NCBI GenBank assembly: GCA_021769135.1
Contig: JAETTM010000008.1
Span: forward strand, 1 to 64,000
From: Lachnospiraceae bacterium
GTDB lineage: Bacteria; Bacillota; Clostridia; Lachnospirales; Lachnospiraceae
Reading direction: 5' to 3'
DNA: 64,000 nucleotides
Shown here: positions 55,849 to 64,000 of the stretch, piece after piece
How positions within the stretch are numbered: the first letter of the stretch is position 1
Layout of the letters: each line of letters begins with the position of its first letter
Program-made: the position numbers and the translations under genes
Notes under the pieces: model-generated
What the model was told of the DNA's origin: nothing
Database searches by the model: none
The model's input: the letters and a program-made list of their open reading frames with translations, nothing else

Positions 55849-57741
55849 TCATTCTTTGGCCATCCCTAATTGAATATCCAGGTATTCCGCATAAGCGGCA
55901 TATGCAGAAGGTATGGGATACCTCTCCCTGGCCTCATGTTTATCGATAAAGAGCCAGTCCTGACCGGCTCCTGCTCTTTCCGGATTCTCCAGTTCATCCA
56001 CCCGCACGGCATATCCTGTCATATGCCATTCCTTATGGGAAAAAATATGCTTTGCGTCGCCAATCGGCTTGATGTGGAGCACTTTCAGGCCGATTTGCCT
56101 CAATTCCCCCAGCACCTCTTCTTCCGTCCGCCGCCCTTCCAGCATGGGGAATTCATACATCCCGGCCAACAGCCCTTTCTCAGGCCGTCTCCGGAAAGCC
56201 GCTTTCTCCCCGTCCTGAATAATCAATACTGTTTTTTCTTCTATTTTCCTCGCTTTTTTCGCCTTTTTTTTCGGATACTCCGCCATTTTGCCAAACCGGT
56301 GGGCCTGGCAGATTTCTTTCCATGGGCATTCCCTGCATTTCGGCTCCCCGTTAGGCAGGCATACCGTGGCTCCCAACTCCATCAGCGCCTGGTTAAAATC
56401 TCCCGGCCTGTCCATAGGAATTACTTCCCCCAATTCCTTTTCCACCCTGGACTTGGTCTTCTGGGATAAAATATCATCCTCGTCCAGCCGCAGCCTTGCC
56501 AATACCCGGAGCACATTCCCATCCACCGCCGGAACCGGTTCGCCATAAGCAATAGATGCGATTGCCCCTGCCGTATAGCTGCCGATACCGGGCAGCTTTA
56601 TCAAGTTTTCATATTGCGAAGGCATCGTTCCTCCATACTCGTCCATGATTATCTTTGCTGCCTTCTGTAAATTTCGCACCCGGTTATAATAGCCAAGCCC
56701 TTCCCAAAGCTTCACCAGCTTATCCTCTTCCAGTTCCGCCAACGTGGGGATATCCGGCGCATTTGCAATAAAATTATCAAAGTATGGTTTCACAGCCTCC
56801 ACTCTTGTCTGCTGCAGCATAATTTCTGACAGCCAAACGTAATATGGCCGGGGATTCTCCCTCCATGGAAGGATGCGCCTGCCTTTATCATACCATTTTA
56901 AAAGCGGCTCCCCTATCTGCTGCAGGAGGTCACGCGTCGGATTCTCCTGTCCGGCTCCACCGATGCCGCTCCCCGGCTTTTCCCACCCGGTTTCGCTGGC
57001 TCCATCGGCTCTTCCTTCTGGGTTCTCCTGTCCGCCCCCACCGGCTCCTCTCTCTGTCGTTTCCAGCCTTACCGGCACCAAGTCCGCTACTTCCATGGAG
57101 TCCTTCGTGACTCTGCAATCATAGGCCAGAATCTCCACCCCCGCTTCTTTTGCCTTTTTCAGCGCCTGGGCAAAGGCCGGATGGGTTTCCATATTGGGCG
57201 CAAAGAAATCAATCCCTTTCATCTGTATAATAAACAGGATATACGCTTTATAGCCTTCCCCCGCCGCTTCTATCAATTCCTCCACATGCTTCACCGCCCG
57301 CTGGGACGGGGCATCCGGGAAATAAGCGCCGTTTTCCCTCTCCAGCGTTACCCCCTTCACTTCCAAAAATATTCTATCCTCTTCTGTTTCCACATAAAAA
57401 TCAAACCGCGAATTCTTGTAAGTTTTCTCGGCCCGCACGCTTTTCAACGAAGGGAACAGTTCCTTCTTCCAAAGCCATTCCCCTACCGCTTTATTAGGGG
57501 CGTTGGAGTCCATATTAATCAGCCGTTCCCCTTTACGTGCGGCAATCAAATCATAATCGGTGGAGCGCCCCGGATTCCCGCTTTTCTCCAAATACACGGT
57601 TCCTTTTTCTACTAAAAGCTCCTTGCATCTCCCCGTATTTTTCACATGCACCTTTTCCGTCCTGCCGCCCATATCCACGTAAGCGATGAACCGGTTGGGC
57701 CTGCTTAAAAATCTTCCTTCTATAACCTCGCCGTATTTCAT
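55849..57741 (-). CDS. SfsA-MutY fusion (nuclease-like domain plus adenine DNA glycosylase)
   Basis: 630 residues in one frame. Residues 1-226 are a complete SfsA domain, with a PD-(D/E)XK-like SRFDFYVE (Asp114) and FLEVKGVTLE (Glu127, Lys129). A low-complexity Gly/Glu/Pro linker (227-268) follows. Residues 270-630 are full MutY: SEIMLQQTRVEAV with Glu306, helix-hairpin-helix LPGIGSYTA, catalytic Asp407 in AVDGNVLRV, a four-Cys cluster (CLPNGEPKCRECPWKEIC) and a C-terminal NUDIX-like 8-oxoG recognition domain with FSHKEWHM. MutY removes A opposite 8-oxoG. The fusion suggests SfsA acts in DNA processing. Downstream of the DUF1653 gene by 41 bases. Confidence 0.93.
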   Translation of the reverse strand: MKYGEVIEGRFLSRPNRFIAYVDMGGRTEKVHVKNTGRCKELLVEKGTVYLEKSGNPGRSTDYDLIAARKGERLINMDSNAPNKAVGEWLWKKELFPSLKSVRAEKTYKNSRFDFYVETEEDRIFLEVKGVTLERENGAYFPDAPSQRAVKHVEELIEAAGEGYKAYILFIIQMKGIDFFAPNMETHPAFAQALKKAKEAGVEILAYDCRVTKDSMEVADLVPVRLETTERGAGGGGQENPEGRADGASETGWEKPGSGIGGAGQENPTRDLLQQIGEPLLKWYDKGRRILPWRENPRPYYVWLSEIMLQQTRVEAVKPYFDNFIANAPDIPTLAELEEDKLVKLWEGLGYYNRVRNLQKAAKIIMDEYGGTMPSQYENLIKLPGIGSYTAGAIASIAYGEPVPAVDGNVLRVLARLRLDEDDILSQKTKSRVEKELGEVIPMDRPGDFNQALMELGATVCLPNGEPKCRECPWKEICQAHRFGKMAEYPKKKAKKARKIEEKTVLIIQDGEKAAFRRRPEKGLLAGMYEFPMLEGRRTEEEVLGELRQIGLKVLHIKPIGDAKHIFSHKEWHMTGYAVRVDELENPERAGAGQDWLFIDKHEARERYPIPSAYAAYAEYLDIQLGMAKE

Positions 57742-57782
57742 GAGTCTTTATTTTCCTTTGTTCCCAACTGCATATAACCGCC

Positions 57783-58406
57783 TCAACGCAGCCTGTTGCA
57801 TTCATATTTTTCCATCAATGCCAGGCAGCTCCTGAATTCCGCATACCGCTCTTCCACATCCCCCGGCTTAACCTCGATATCCAGCGCTATGGACATAATG
57901 TTTATCATATCATCGGTGATTTTATGATGAAGGGCCGACAGAATGTTCAGCCGCTGCTCATAGCTGGAAGCATCCAGGAATTCTATTACCAGCGGATCCA
58001 GGTTTACTTCCCCGCTATCCTGCTCTTCACTCCTCTGCAATTCTTTGCTTCTTTGCGGCCCTTCAGTTCTTCGCGGCTCTTCATTTTCCATCCGCCTTCG
58101 GTCAGAGTCGGAGGCTTTTGCCGCCCTGTTTATATTTTCCCCATCACCCGCATACCCTTCCTGCGGCGTTCCCTTTCCCTTCACCAGTTCAAACCGGTAT
58201 TCCTGCCCGGCATCCGGATATTTTTCCTTATCCGTCCTTTCCATGAAGGAAGTTAGCGGGCGGGCGTAAACTTTGAAGCTACCGTAAAGCGCCTGGTAAA
58301 TTACCAGTTCCTCCCCCGTTTCCGAATGCTCCGCTACCGTTATAATCTGATATAAATTGCCTTTAAAATGTCTGTATATTTCCTGTGGAACGGGTGTCTG
58401 CCGCAT
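57783..58406 (-). CDS. DUF1653 protein with extra C-terminal domain
   Basis: About 207 residues. The N-terminal 75 residues (PVPQEIYRHFKGNLYQIITVAEHSETGEELVIYQALYG) match DUF1653, a small family of unknown function. A charged repetitive linker (RRTEGPQRSKELQRSEEQ) then leads to a helical domain (VIEFLDASSYEQRLNILSALHHKITDDMINIMSIALD) that recurs in related anaerobes as far as I recall. The ATG at 58406 after AGGAGGATTATT sets the start; the longer ORF is unsupported. Upstream of sfsA-mutY. Confidence 0.8.
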   Translation of the reverse strand: MRQTPVPQEIYRHFKGNLYQIITVAEHSETGEELVIYQALYGSFKVYARPLTSFMERTDKEKYPDAGQEYRFELVKGKGTPQEGYAGDGENINRAAKASDSDRRRMENEEPRRTEGPQRSKELQRSEEQDSGEVNLDPLVIEFLDASSYEQRLNILSALHHKITDDMINIMSIALDIEVKPGDVEERYAEFRSCLALMEKYECNRLR

Positions 58407-58554
58407 AATAATCCTCCTGTCCGCTATAATGGCCTTGCCATCTGATAATAGTATATCTGCCAGGCAAACCGGTCTGGCTGCCATGTTTATTATAATGCCC
58501 CGATATTGCCTTGTCATTCTTTTTATGGATCTAGCTTTCTTAAGCATTTCTAAA

Positions 58555-58595
58555 GCGTTACAGTTCACGGCCTAACCGCCCGCGAACTGTAACGC
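58555..58595 (-). terminator. hairpin after the Gfo/Idh gene
   Basis: A perfect 12-bp stem GCGTTACAGTTC / GAACTGTAACGC with a 17-base loop lies 14 bases beyond the stop codon. It overlaps the upstream region of the DUF1653 gene. The T-tract is weak (CGCTTTAG). Confidence 0.6.
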
Positions 58596-58609
58596 ATCCA
58601 GCCCATAGC

Positions 58610-59716
58610 TTAATTGATGCCCTGGCGGAACACTTCCGGCCTGCTGCACGTGGATTCCACTTTCTCAAAAGCCCCTGTATCGCTGCTTTTCATCATCTGG
58701 CATATGGTATCCAGCACATGGTATGCCATTTCCTTGCTGGCCCTGTTCTTCTTGCCTTCCCGGATAGCCTGCGCCATTTCAGAAGGCCCGATGCCCCTGC
58801 AATTTTCCGAATAAGGGGATACCGGCTCCAAGAGGGTGCTTTCCACTTTTCCATCAGCGCCGTTTTGGATAACTGAAATGTCCCCGCCGAATTGATTGGG
58901 GTCGGAAATCGTCAGGACCCCTTTTGTTCCGTAAATTTTAAAATCCGCCAAATCCCTGGCGATGCTGTCGCCGTTTAAAGAAAAAGTGCCCAAAATGCCA
59001 TTTTCCAGTTCTATCACAGCACTTACCTGGCTCTCGTTGGGATAAGAATATTCTTTCCCGTAATCCGGACTCTCTTTGCAAATATTTTTACGGACTTCTT
59101 TCCTGTTTTTCACAATGGCCGCCACCCGTTCCACAGGGCCGAGCAGGCTTACAAGGGCGGTCAGATAATATACCCCATAATCATAGCAAATGCCTCCGCC
59201 CTGCATGCGGAGGAAGGTAAATATGCTTGCCAAGAAGTCGATTTCCCTGTTGGCGCTGATTTCAAAAGAAGTCACCTCGCCCAGTATCCCATCATCAATC
59301 GCTTTCCTCCCCGTCTGCAATGCAGCCCCCAGAAAAGTATCCGGTGCGGAACCTAAGTATAGCCCCTTTTCTTCCGCCAGCTTTAACAGTTCTTCCGCTT
59401 CTTTTACCGAAACCGTCATCGTTTTTTCGGTATATACGTGTTTCCCCGCCATCAGACCCCGGCGGATTAATTCATAATGGGTGGGCGCCGGCGTTAAAAT
59501 TACAAGCATCTCCACCGAAGAATCCTCCAGGATTTCCTCAAAAGTGCATGCTCGTATTCCGTATTTTTCCGCCTTTTTCACTGCGCTTTCCAAATGTCTG
59601 GCGCAGCAGCTTATAACCTCCAGATTTGAAAATCTATGCATCATATTTTTCAGGTAAATATCGCTGATAGAACCGCAGCCTACCACCGCCGTTTTCATTT
59701 TTTCTGCTTTCTCCAT
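58610..59716 (-). CDS. Gfo/Idh/MocA-family oxidoreductase
   Basis: About 368 residues. The N-terminal Rossmann motif AVVGCGSISDIYLKNMM binds NAD(P), the central EKTMTVSVKEAEEL carries the EKP-type catalytic Lys, and a C-terminal alpha/beta domain follows. Members oxidise or reduce sugars, inositols and related polyols; the substrate cannot be inferred. Start at 59716 after GGGAGAAAAAT. It lies 41 bases after holA on the same strand. Confidence 0.9.
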   Translation of the reverse strand: MEKAEKMKTAVVGCGSISDIYLKNMMHRFSNLEVISCCARHLESAVKKAEKYGIRACTFEEILEDSSVEMLVILTPAPTHYELIRRGLMAGKHVYTEKTMTVSVKEAEELLKLAEEKGLYLGSAPDTFLGAALQTGRKAIDDGILGEVTSFEISANREIDFLASIFTFLRMQGGGICYDYGVYYLTALVSLLGPVERVAAIVKNRKEVRKNICKESPDYGKEYSYPNESQVSAVIELENGILGTFSLNGDSIARDLADFKIYGTKGVLTISDPNQFGGDISVIQNGADGKVESTLLEPVSPYSENCRGIGPSEMAQAIREGKKNRASKEMAYHVLDTICQMMKSSDTGAFEKVESTCSRPEVFRQGIN

Positions 59717-59757
59717 ATTTTTCTCCCTTTCTCTTTCCCAATACTTCGTTCCCAAAA

Positions 59758-60735
59758 TCACACGCTGTAACGCACAATCAACAGTTCCACGCTCATAATA
59801 TCTTTTATCTTACCTGTTTTCACGGATTCCTCCATTTCCACGCATGCCTCCAAGGCCTGGCGCAAATCGGAAGCTTTGAATTTGGAGGCCTGGGCCGCAT
59901 ATTTCCCCGCTATAAAGGGCGGCAGGCTCACCTTCTGCCCAATTGTCTTATTATCATAGCCTTTGGCTTTCAGCTCTTTTACCTGAAGAAGCGTATTGAA
60001 CTGCCGCGTAATCAGCACGAGGATACGCATGGCCGGTTCTTTTAAGGCCAGCAAATCGTAATACAGGTCCAATGCCTTTTTCTGCTGCTTATCGGCAACG
60101 GCGTTTATCATATCGAAAATATGGCTGCTCACCCGTTTCGTGCATATATTTTCGATATCCTGTTCCCGAACCGCGTCCTTTTCCATGCAATAACACATTA
60201 ATTTTTCCAGTTCCTTGTGGATATTCTCCATATCCGTGCCCGTTTTTTCCAGGAAATAAAGGAGTGCCGGTTCCGTAATCTGTTTGCCTTCCTTTTTTAT
60301 CATGCCGAGAATCCATTTTTTTAAGGTCGCCTCGCTCTGTACCGGGAATTCCACCGCCATCCCTCTGGAAGAAACTGCTTTGAAAAGCTTGCTCCGTTTA
60401 TCCACTTCCGTTTCCACGAAAATGAAATATGCGCTTTCCGCTGGTTCCTGCAAATATTCCGCCAGCTGTTCCCCTCCATGCTTAAACAGGCCGCTGTTTT
60501 CCATCACAATTACTCTCCTGTCAGCAAAGAAAGGCAAGGTTTCCGCCAAGTCTATCACAGCCGGAACGGAAATATCTTTCCCTTCGAAGTAGCTGCAATT
60601 CATCGTATCCCCCTCCGCTGCCATGGCCTGCTTCAGCCTGTTCCTGTACTGCTTGCGCAGATAGGCTTCTTCCCCGTAAAGAAGGTAAACCTGTTTAAAT
60701 TTACCACTTTTTATATCTTCATTGATTCTCTGCAT
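59758..60735 (-). CDS. holA: DNA polymerase III subunit delta
   Basis: 325 residues of the clamp-loader delta subunit. QVYLLYGEEAYLRKQYRNRLKQAM at the N-terminus, LPFFADRRVIVMENSGLF and the C-terminal helical collar (LALKEPAMRILVLITRQFNTLLQVKELKAKGYDNKTIGQKV) are diagnostic. Housekeeping gene; no comEC or rpsT was seen next to it, which are its frequent neighbours. Confidence 0.94.
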   Translation of the reverse strand: MQRINEDIKSGKFKQVYLLYGEEAYLRKQYRNRLKQAMAAEGDTMNCSYFEGKDISVPAVIDLAETLPFFADRRVIVMENSGLFKHGGEQLAEYLQEPAESAYFIFVETEVDKRSKLFKAVSSRGMAVEFPVQSEATLKKWILGMIKKEGKQITEPALLYFLEKTGTDMENIHKELEKLMCYCMEKDAVREQDIENICTKRVSSHIFDMINAVADKQQKKALDLYYDLLALKEPAMRILVLITRQFNTLLQVKELKAKGYDNKTIGQKVSLPPFIAGKYAAQASKFKASDLRQALEACVEMEESVKTGKIKDIMSVELLIVRYSV

Positions 60736-61158
60736 GGCTATTCTCCCACTGCCTTTATCATATTTTCTGTTACATCATATTTTACCAAAGTCCGCCGGTT
60801 ATTGCTATATGGATTTTGCAATATTTATTCCCGCGAGCAACGAGCCAAGTGGCTGCTTGCAGCGGGGTATTTGACTTTCTCCGTACTTGCCATCCAAAAG
60901 AGTATATGTTAAAATAATTACAAGCAAAGATGCAAATCTAAGAATCTGAAAGTTTCTTGACGGACATTCGATATAGTCCGTATCCGGGCGGATGAATCTG
61001 CCTAACTCCTTGCTTACCACTAACTAAATAACTCAGGGAGGATAAGGACCTTGCGAAGTATACGTTCAGCGAACAGTGCGAGAAAGTGCCGGGGCTTGCG
61101 CTGGGGGATGGAGAAAGGGGGATTGACCTTGGAATGAAAGTATGGTTGGACAAAAGAA
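60736..61158. other. intergenic region with gene debris
   Basis: No intact gene. On the plus strand 61030-61147 an open stretch without a start codon encodes REDKDLAKYTFSEQCEK and ends VWLDKRSVGT at a TAA, like the C-terminal end of a lost protein. Around 60960-60980 a short GGAC/GTCC hairpin is present. Together with the truncated DUF1016 gene just downstream this is an insertion/deletion scar. Confidence 0.4.
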
Positions 61159-61773
61159 GTGTTGGTACATAATATATCAATAAAATCTTACGAGAAATTT
61201 CTTTTAAATCAAACTAATTTCGAAAAACAGTTACCGGAAGAATATAGAAAGCAAGCAAAATTAGCAGTCAAAGATGAATATACATTTGACTTTATGGAAT
61301 TGTCGGTGAAACATAGTGAACATGAATTAGAACAAGAATTAATACAACATATTCAAAAATTTTTATCAGAAATGGGAGGTATGTTTGCATTTATTGGGAA
61401 CCAATATAAAATAGTAGTTGACGGCGATGAATTTTTTATAGATTTATTGTTATATCATCGTAAATTAAGATGCCTAGTGGCAATAGAATTGAAAATAGGT
61501 AAATTCGAACCGTCTGATATGGGGCAATTACAGTTTTATTTGACAGCGTTAAATGAACAAGAAAAACTTCCTGATGAGAATGAATCTATTGGAATTATTA
61601 TATGCCGAAGCAAGAATAGGACTGTAGTTGAATATGCATTAAAAAGCGCAACGGTGCCAATGGGAGTGGCAACTTATAAAATTAGCAATGAGTTACCAAT
61701 AAACATGCGTGAATTACTTCGAACACTTTGCCTTTATGTAGTGAAACCAATTATATTAGTGAATGCCCGATAA
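61159..61773 (+). pseudogene. truncated DUF1016/YhcG-type PDDEXK nuclease
   Basis: 204 residues that correspond to the C-terminal catalytic part of DUF1016 (YhcG) proteins: YTFDFMELSVKHSEHELEQEL, FAFIGNQYKIVVDGDEFFIDLLLYHRKLRCLVAIELK with the PD-(D/E)XK residues Asp and Glu-x-Lys, and GIIICRSKNRTVVEYAL. The usual N-terminal DUF1016_N domain of these proteins (about 350 residues in full) is missing, and the only upstream start is a GTG without a good ribosome site. Markedly AT-richer than its neighbours, indicating transfer followed by decay. It ends one base before the convergent unknown gene. Confidence 0.7.
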
Positions 61774-61774
61774 G

Positions 61775-62638
61775 TCAACCGGGCTCTTCCCCAAACAGCT
61801 GCTCCGAAAACTGGCTGATATCGGGAACCGTCCATCCCTTCTTTTCTATTTTTTCCTCCATTTCCTCCAGTTCCTCTTTCCCCATACTGTCATTGGGCGC
61901 GGAAGTGGGTTTGGAAAGTTCTATGCTCATCGTGGCAGCCATCCCGCCTATCGTACGGGTCATCACCAGGACCCTGGAGCCGTCGGGCTTTATTTCAATG
62001 TCGGTCTCCACTTTGGATTCTTCCTGTTTGTCTTTAACCTTCTTCTCCTTTTCCTCTTTTTCCTGTTCCAGCGTATTTAAGAATTTCTTGTACTCCATAT
62101 ATCCTTTCAGGTTGCCCGCTTTGTACTGCATTTCCATCACTTCTTTTATGATTTCCAGCCAGTTTTCCTTGCAGGATAAACTGTCCTGCCCATGTTTCCC
62201 GCTCATATCCTTATGGTGGGCATGGGCCATCATAAATCTTTGCAGCGCATCCGGGCATTTGCCGCTGTCGCTTAAATATGCGGAATACGCATACATTTCA
62301 ATAGCATCGCAATTGCTGGGATCCACCTTGGAAATATCCACCATCCTCTCCGTCACATTTCCATTTGCATCCCATATTTTCACTTTATAAACCGGATTTG
62401 CAGGGTCAAAATCCCTGGGCTGGTAAACGGTCATAGAAGTATTCTCCGTAGCGCAGGCCCATGCCGTAACTACCTTCCCGTCCTCTTCCGTCTCCTGCCC
62501 GTGCAGAACCAAGCCCTGGGATTCCGATTTTACCGTCCATGACTTATTTGCCGTTTCCTCTTCCTGCTTATTTTTTTCCGTCCGCGCAATCCCATAGCCC
62601 ATGGGGTAAGCATTTGTACCGATTCCCTGAATTCCCAT
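61775..62638 (-). CDS. hypothetical protein (Lachnospiraceae-type unknown family)
   Basis: About 287 residues, family not recognised with certainty. The N-terminus MGIQGIGTNAYPMGYG lacks a signal peptide. A conserved-looking core (CATENTSMTVYQPRDFDPANPVYKVKIWDANGNVTERMVDISKVDPSNCDAIEMYAYSAYL) is followed by a highly charged KEEKEKKVKDKQEE coiled coil and a C-terminal strand-rich part (VLVMTRTIGGMAATMSIEL). The ATG at 62638 is favoured over one three codons earlier. Same strand as the repeat protein upstream (79-base gap), so a two-gene operon is likely. Confidence 0.72.
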   Translation of the reverse strand: MGIQGIGTNAYPMGYGIARTEKNKQEEETANKSWTVKSESQGLVLHGQETEEDGKVVTAWACATENTSMTVYQPRDFDPANPVYKVKIWDANGNVTERMVDISKVDPSNCDAIEMYAYSAYLSDSGKCPDALQRFMMAHAHHKDMSGKHGQDSLSCKENWLEIIKEVMEMQYKAGNLKGYMEYKKFLNTLEQEKEEKEKKVKDKQEESKVETDIEIKPDGSRVLVMTRTIGGMAATMSIELSKPTSAPNDSMGKEELEEMEEKIEKKGWTVPDISQFSEQLFGEEPG

Positions 62639-62717
62639 ATTATCCATCCTGCCTTTCTCTATTTTTCCATAATCTATAGCAGTTCAGTCTTTGGCCAAGC
62701 TGTTTCCGTAATCCTTG

Positions 62718-63689
62718 CTATATCCAATTAATATTTGACGATTTGCCGTTCAAATAGTCTTGCCGGTTTCTCGCCGTGTTCTTATAAGCATTTACCATGT
62801 TTGCCCGATTGGCGCTATAGTTCCTGGCTCCATTCCCATTTTCCGCCTGTCCTTTTAATGCTGACAACGCCGATGCCGACAGGCCGGAAGAAAGCAAAGC
62901 CGATGGCGACAGCCCCAGGCCGGAAATTCCGGAAGAAAGCAGCCCTGAGGTTAACAGTCCTGATGAAGATAGCCCTAAACCTGAAATTCCATAGGGCCAT
63001 AGCCCGGAGGAAAGCAAATTCGAAGATGTCAGGCCCAAACCGGAAATCCCGGCGTTCAATAGCCCGGAGGCCAACAGTTCCGATGATGACAGGCCGCCTT
63101 GCAGCCCCTGCATCCATCCATAGTTCTTTACCGGAATGGCCGCACCATAGCATTCTTCCGCCGATTTCCCAATGACCTGGTAACCCACATCGGCCCCGTA
63201 GCTGGGAAGTTCGGTGGAAAATCCCTCCCGCAGCATATCCATAACCTGATTTTCATAGGCGGGATTATCTTTCATACTCTCAAATGCTTCTTCCTTAAAA
63301 ATAAGCATGCCGGAACTGCAGACCCGCATGCTGTCGCTGACCGGCAGGCTGGAAACACGGTTGCATATGTATTGCTTATACTCATCCAACGTCATCTCTT
63401 CCCTGGGCTTATTCATGTCCACGCTGTAGTTCGTCCTTGCAATCGGGGGATGGGCCATTACTACATCCTTTCCCTCTGGAAACACTGTCATATCCTTTGC
63501 CCCTGTTCCTTTTTCTTCCGTCTCCCCGGCCGCCGCATTTTTCATATATTCCTGAAAGGACACCGCATTTTTCCCGGCGGCTTTTTCCATATTGCCAACT
63601 TTCTCCCAGCCATATTTCCTTTCCAACGCTTTGCTGTTATATTCCGCTATCTGATTGCGGTAAATCTCCGCTGCAGATTCCACTGTCAT
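62718..63689 (-). CDS. hypothetical protein with Gly/Leu/Ser tandem repeats
   Basis: Family not recognised. About 323 residues from the ATG at 63689; in-frame starts at 63803 and further up are also possible and the ribosome site is poor. The N-terminal half has MTVESAAEIYRNQIAEYNSKALERKYG and PREEMTLDEYKQYICNRVSSLP. The C-terminal quarter holds about four imperfect 22-residue repeats around SGISGLGLSSSGLLTSG, a possible beta-helix or structural repeat. It shares style, not clear homology, with the gene downstream. Confidence 0.65.
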   Translation of the reverse strand: MTVESAAEIYRNQIAEYNSKALERKYGWEKVGNMEKAAGKNAVSFQEYMKNAAAGETEEKGTGAKDMTVFPEGKDVVMAHPPIARTNYSVDMNKPREEMTLDEYKQYICNRVSSLPVSDSMRVCSSGMLIFKEEAFESMKDNPAYENQVMDMLREGFSTELPSYGADVGYQVIGKSAEECYGAAIPVKNYGWMQGLQGGLSSSELLASGLLNAGISGLGLTSSNLLSSGLWPYGISGLGLSSSGLLTSGLLSSGISGLGLSPSALLSSGLSASALSALKGQAENGNGARNYSANRANMVNAYKNTARNRQDYLNGKSSNINWI

Positions 63690-63817
63690 GCCCCCTTCCC
63701 GATAAACCTGTAAATCGTCCGGAATGGCTTCCGGGCGGATTACTTTTTCCCTTTCCACAAGCCTTATAATAAATATACGATTCAGCACATGAAAAAGTTT
63801 CATCCGCCCGGCTGCAT

Positions 63818-64000
63818 TCAATGCCAGAATAATTTTGTATATTCCGTTTGCGTATCTGCAATGTGGTAGATAAAAACGCTCCTGTCAATGACTTTGTAAA
63901 TGGCGACATGTTTTTTACAAACCACCATACGGTATCCCTGTTCGTTCAGCCAGGCATCCGGCGTCCTTGAACCGGAATCAGGGAAGTCCTCCAGCCTTTC
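63818..64000 (-). CDS. RelE/ParE-type toxin, 3' part (runs off the window)
   Basis: The last 60 codons encode ERLEDFPDSGSRTPDAWL, NEQGYRMVVCKKHVAIYKV and a terminal DTQTEYTKLFWH. This matches the C-terminal half of type II RelE/ParE mRNA-interferase or gyrase-poisoning toxins. The start and any antitoxin gene lie beyond base 64000. The stop overlaps the far upstream extension of the repeat-protein ORF. Confidence 0.75.
   Translation of the reverse strand, partial: ERLEDFPDSGSRTPDAWLNEQGYRMVVCKKHVAIYKVIDRSVFIYHIADTQTEYTKLFWH

Overview
The window looks like the chromosome of a Lachnospiraceae-type Clostridium (Firmicutes, gut anaerobe). The signs are HemZ, a CIRCE-controlled groESL pair, strong AGGAGG ribosome sites, DUF3842, DUF1653 and LUD proteins, a GPH sugar symporter and ROK/LacI regulators. 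No complete phage, plasmid, rRNA or CRISPR array was seen. The species cannot be named from sequence reading alone.

Layout. 0-6.7 kb (minus): purF-purB-hemZ-ftsH, with a promoter and an attenuator-like hairpin in front of purF. 6.7-9.5 kb: a polar amino-acid ABC transporter (binding protein, permease, ATPase). 9.6-16.2 kb: a DUF1266 lipoprotein, a fold-back element, a GloB-like hydrolase, relA/spoT, apt, a PaaI-type thioesterase and a second MBL hydrolase. 16.3-18.4 kb: groES-groEL behind a perfect CIRCE. 18.6-22.3 kb: a degenerate GGDEF protein, a 308-bp MITE with a 7-bp target duplication, and three unrecognised coiled-coil proteins. 22.4-24.7 kb: a membrane-anchored GDPD and an MFS transporter. 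24.8-28.6 kb: an AT-richer islet of decay (an orphan ORF, a truncated helicase-like regulator, a lipoprotein with an in-frame stop, a response regulator fused by deletion to a broken histidine kinase).

28.7-43.1 kb is the most interesting part, a carbohydrate locus that resembles a second private glycolysis. It encodes a ROK repressor, GPH symporter, PGI-like isomerase, GH3 glycosidase, LacI regulator, mutarotase, DUF3842 protein, PFK-like kinase, TIM-like isomerase, LarA-family (nickel-pincer) racemase/epimerase and class II aldolase. The PGI and TIM paralogs keep catalytic residues but have altered phosphate-binding loops, which suggests a sugar that is not an ordinary hexose phosphate.

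43.4-47 kb (plus): ABC-F, PHP and HAD genes, then tRNA-Gly and tRNA-Val. 47.3-64 kb: a membrane-anchored NagZ-like GH3, an apparently circularly permuted hexokinase-like protein with a LUD protein, glyA, a lipid kinase, a PAP2-like protein, a GT2, an SfsA-MutY fusion, DUF1653, Gfo/Idh/MocA, holA, a truncated DUF1016 nuclease, two unrecognised proteins (one with glycine/leucine/serine repeats) and the 3' end of a RelE/ParE-type toxin gene.

Two patterns recur across the window. Several conserved proteins carry lineage-specific repeat-rich linkers. At least eight genes share a leader in which an ATG overlapping the Shine-Dalgarno lies about 12 nt before the likely start, usually in frame.
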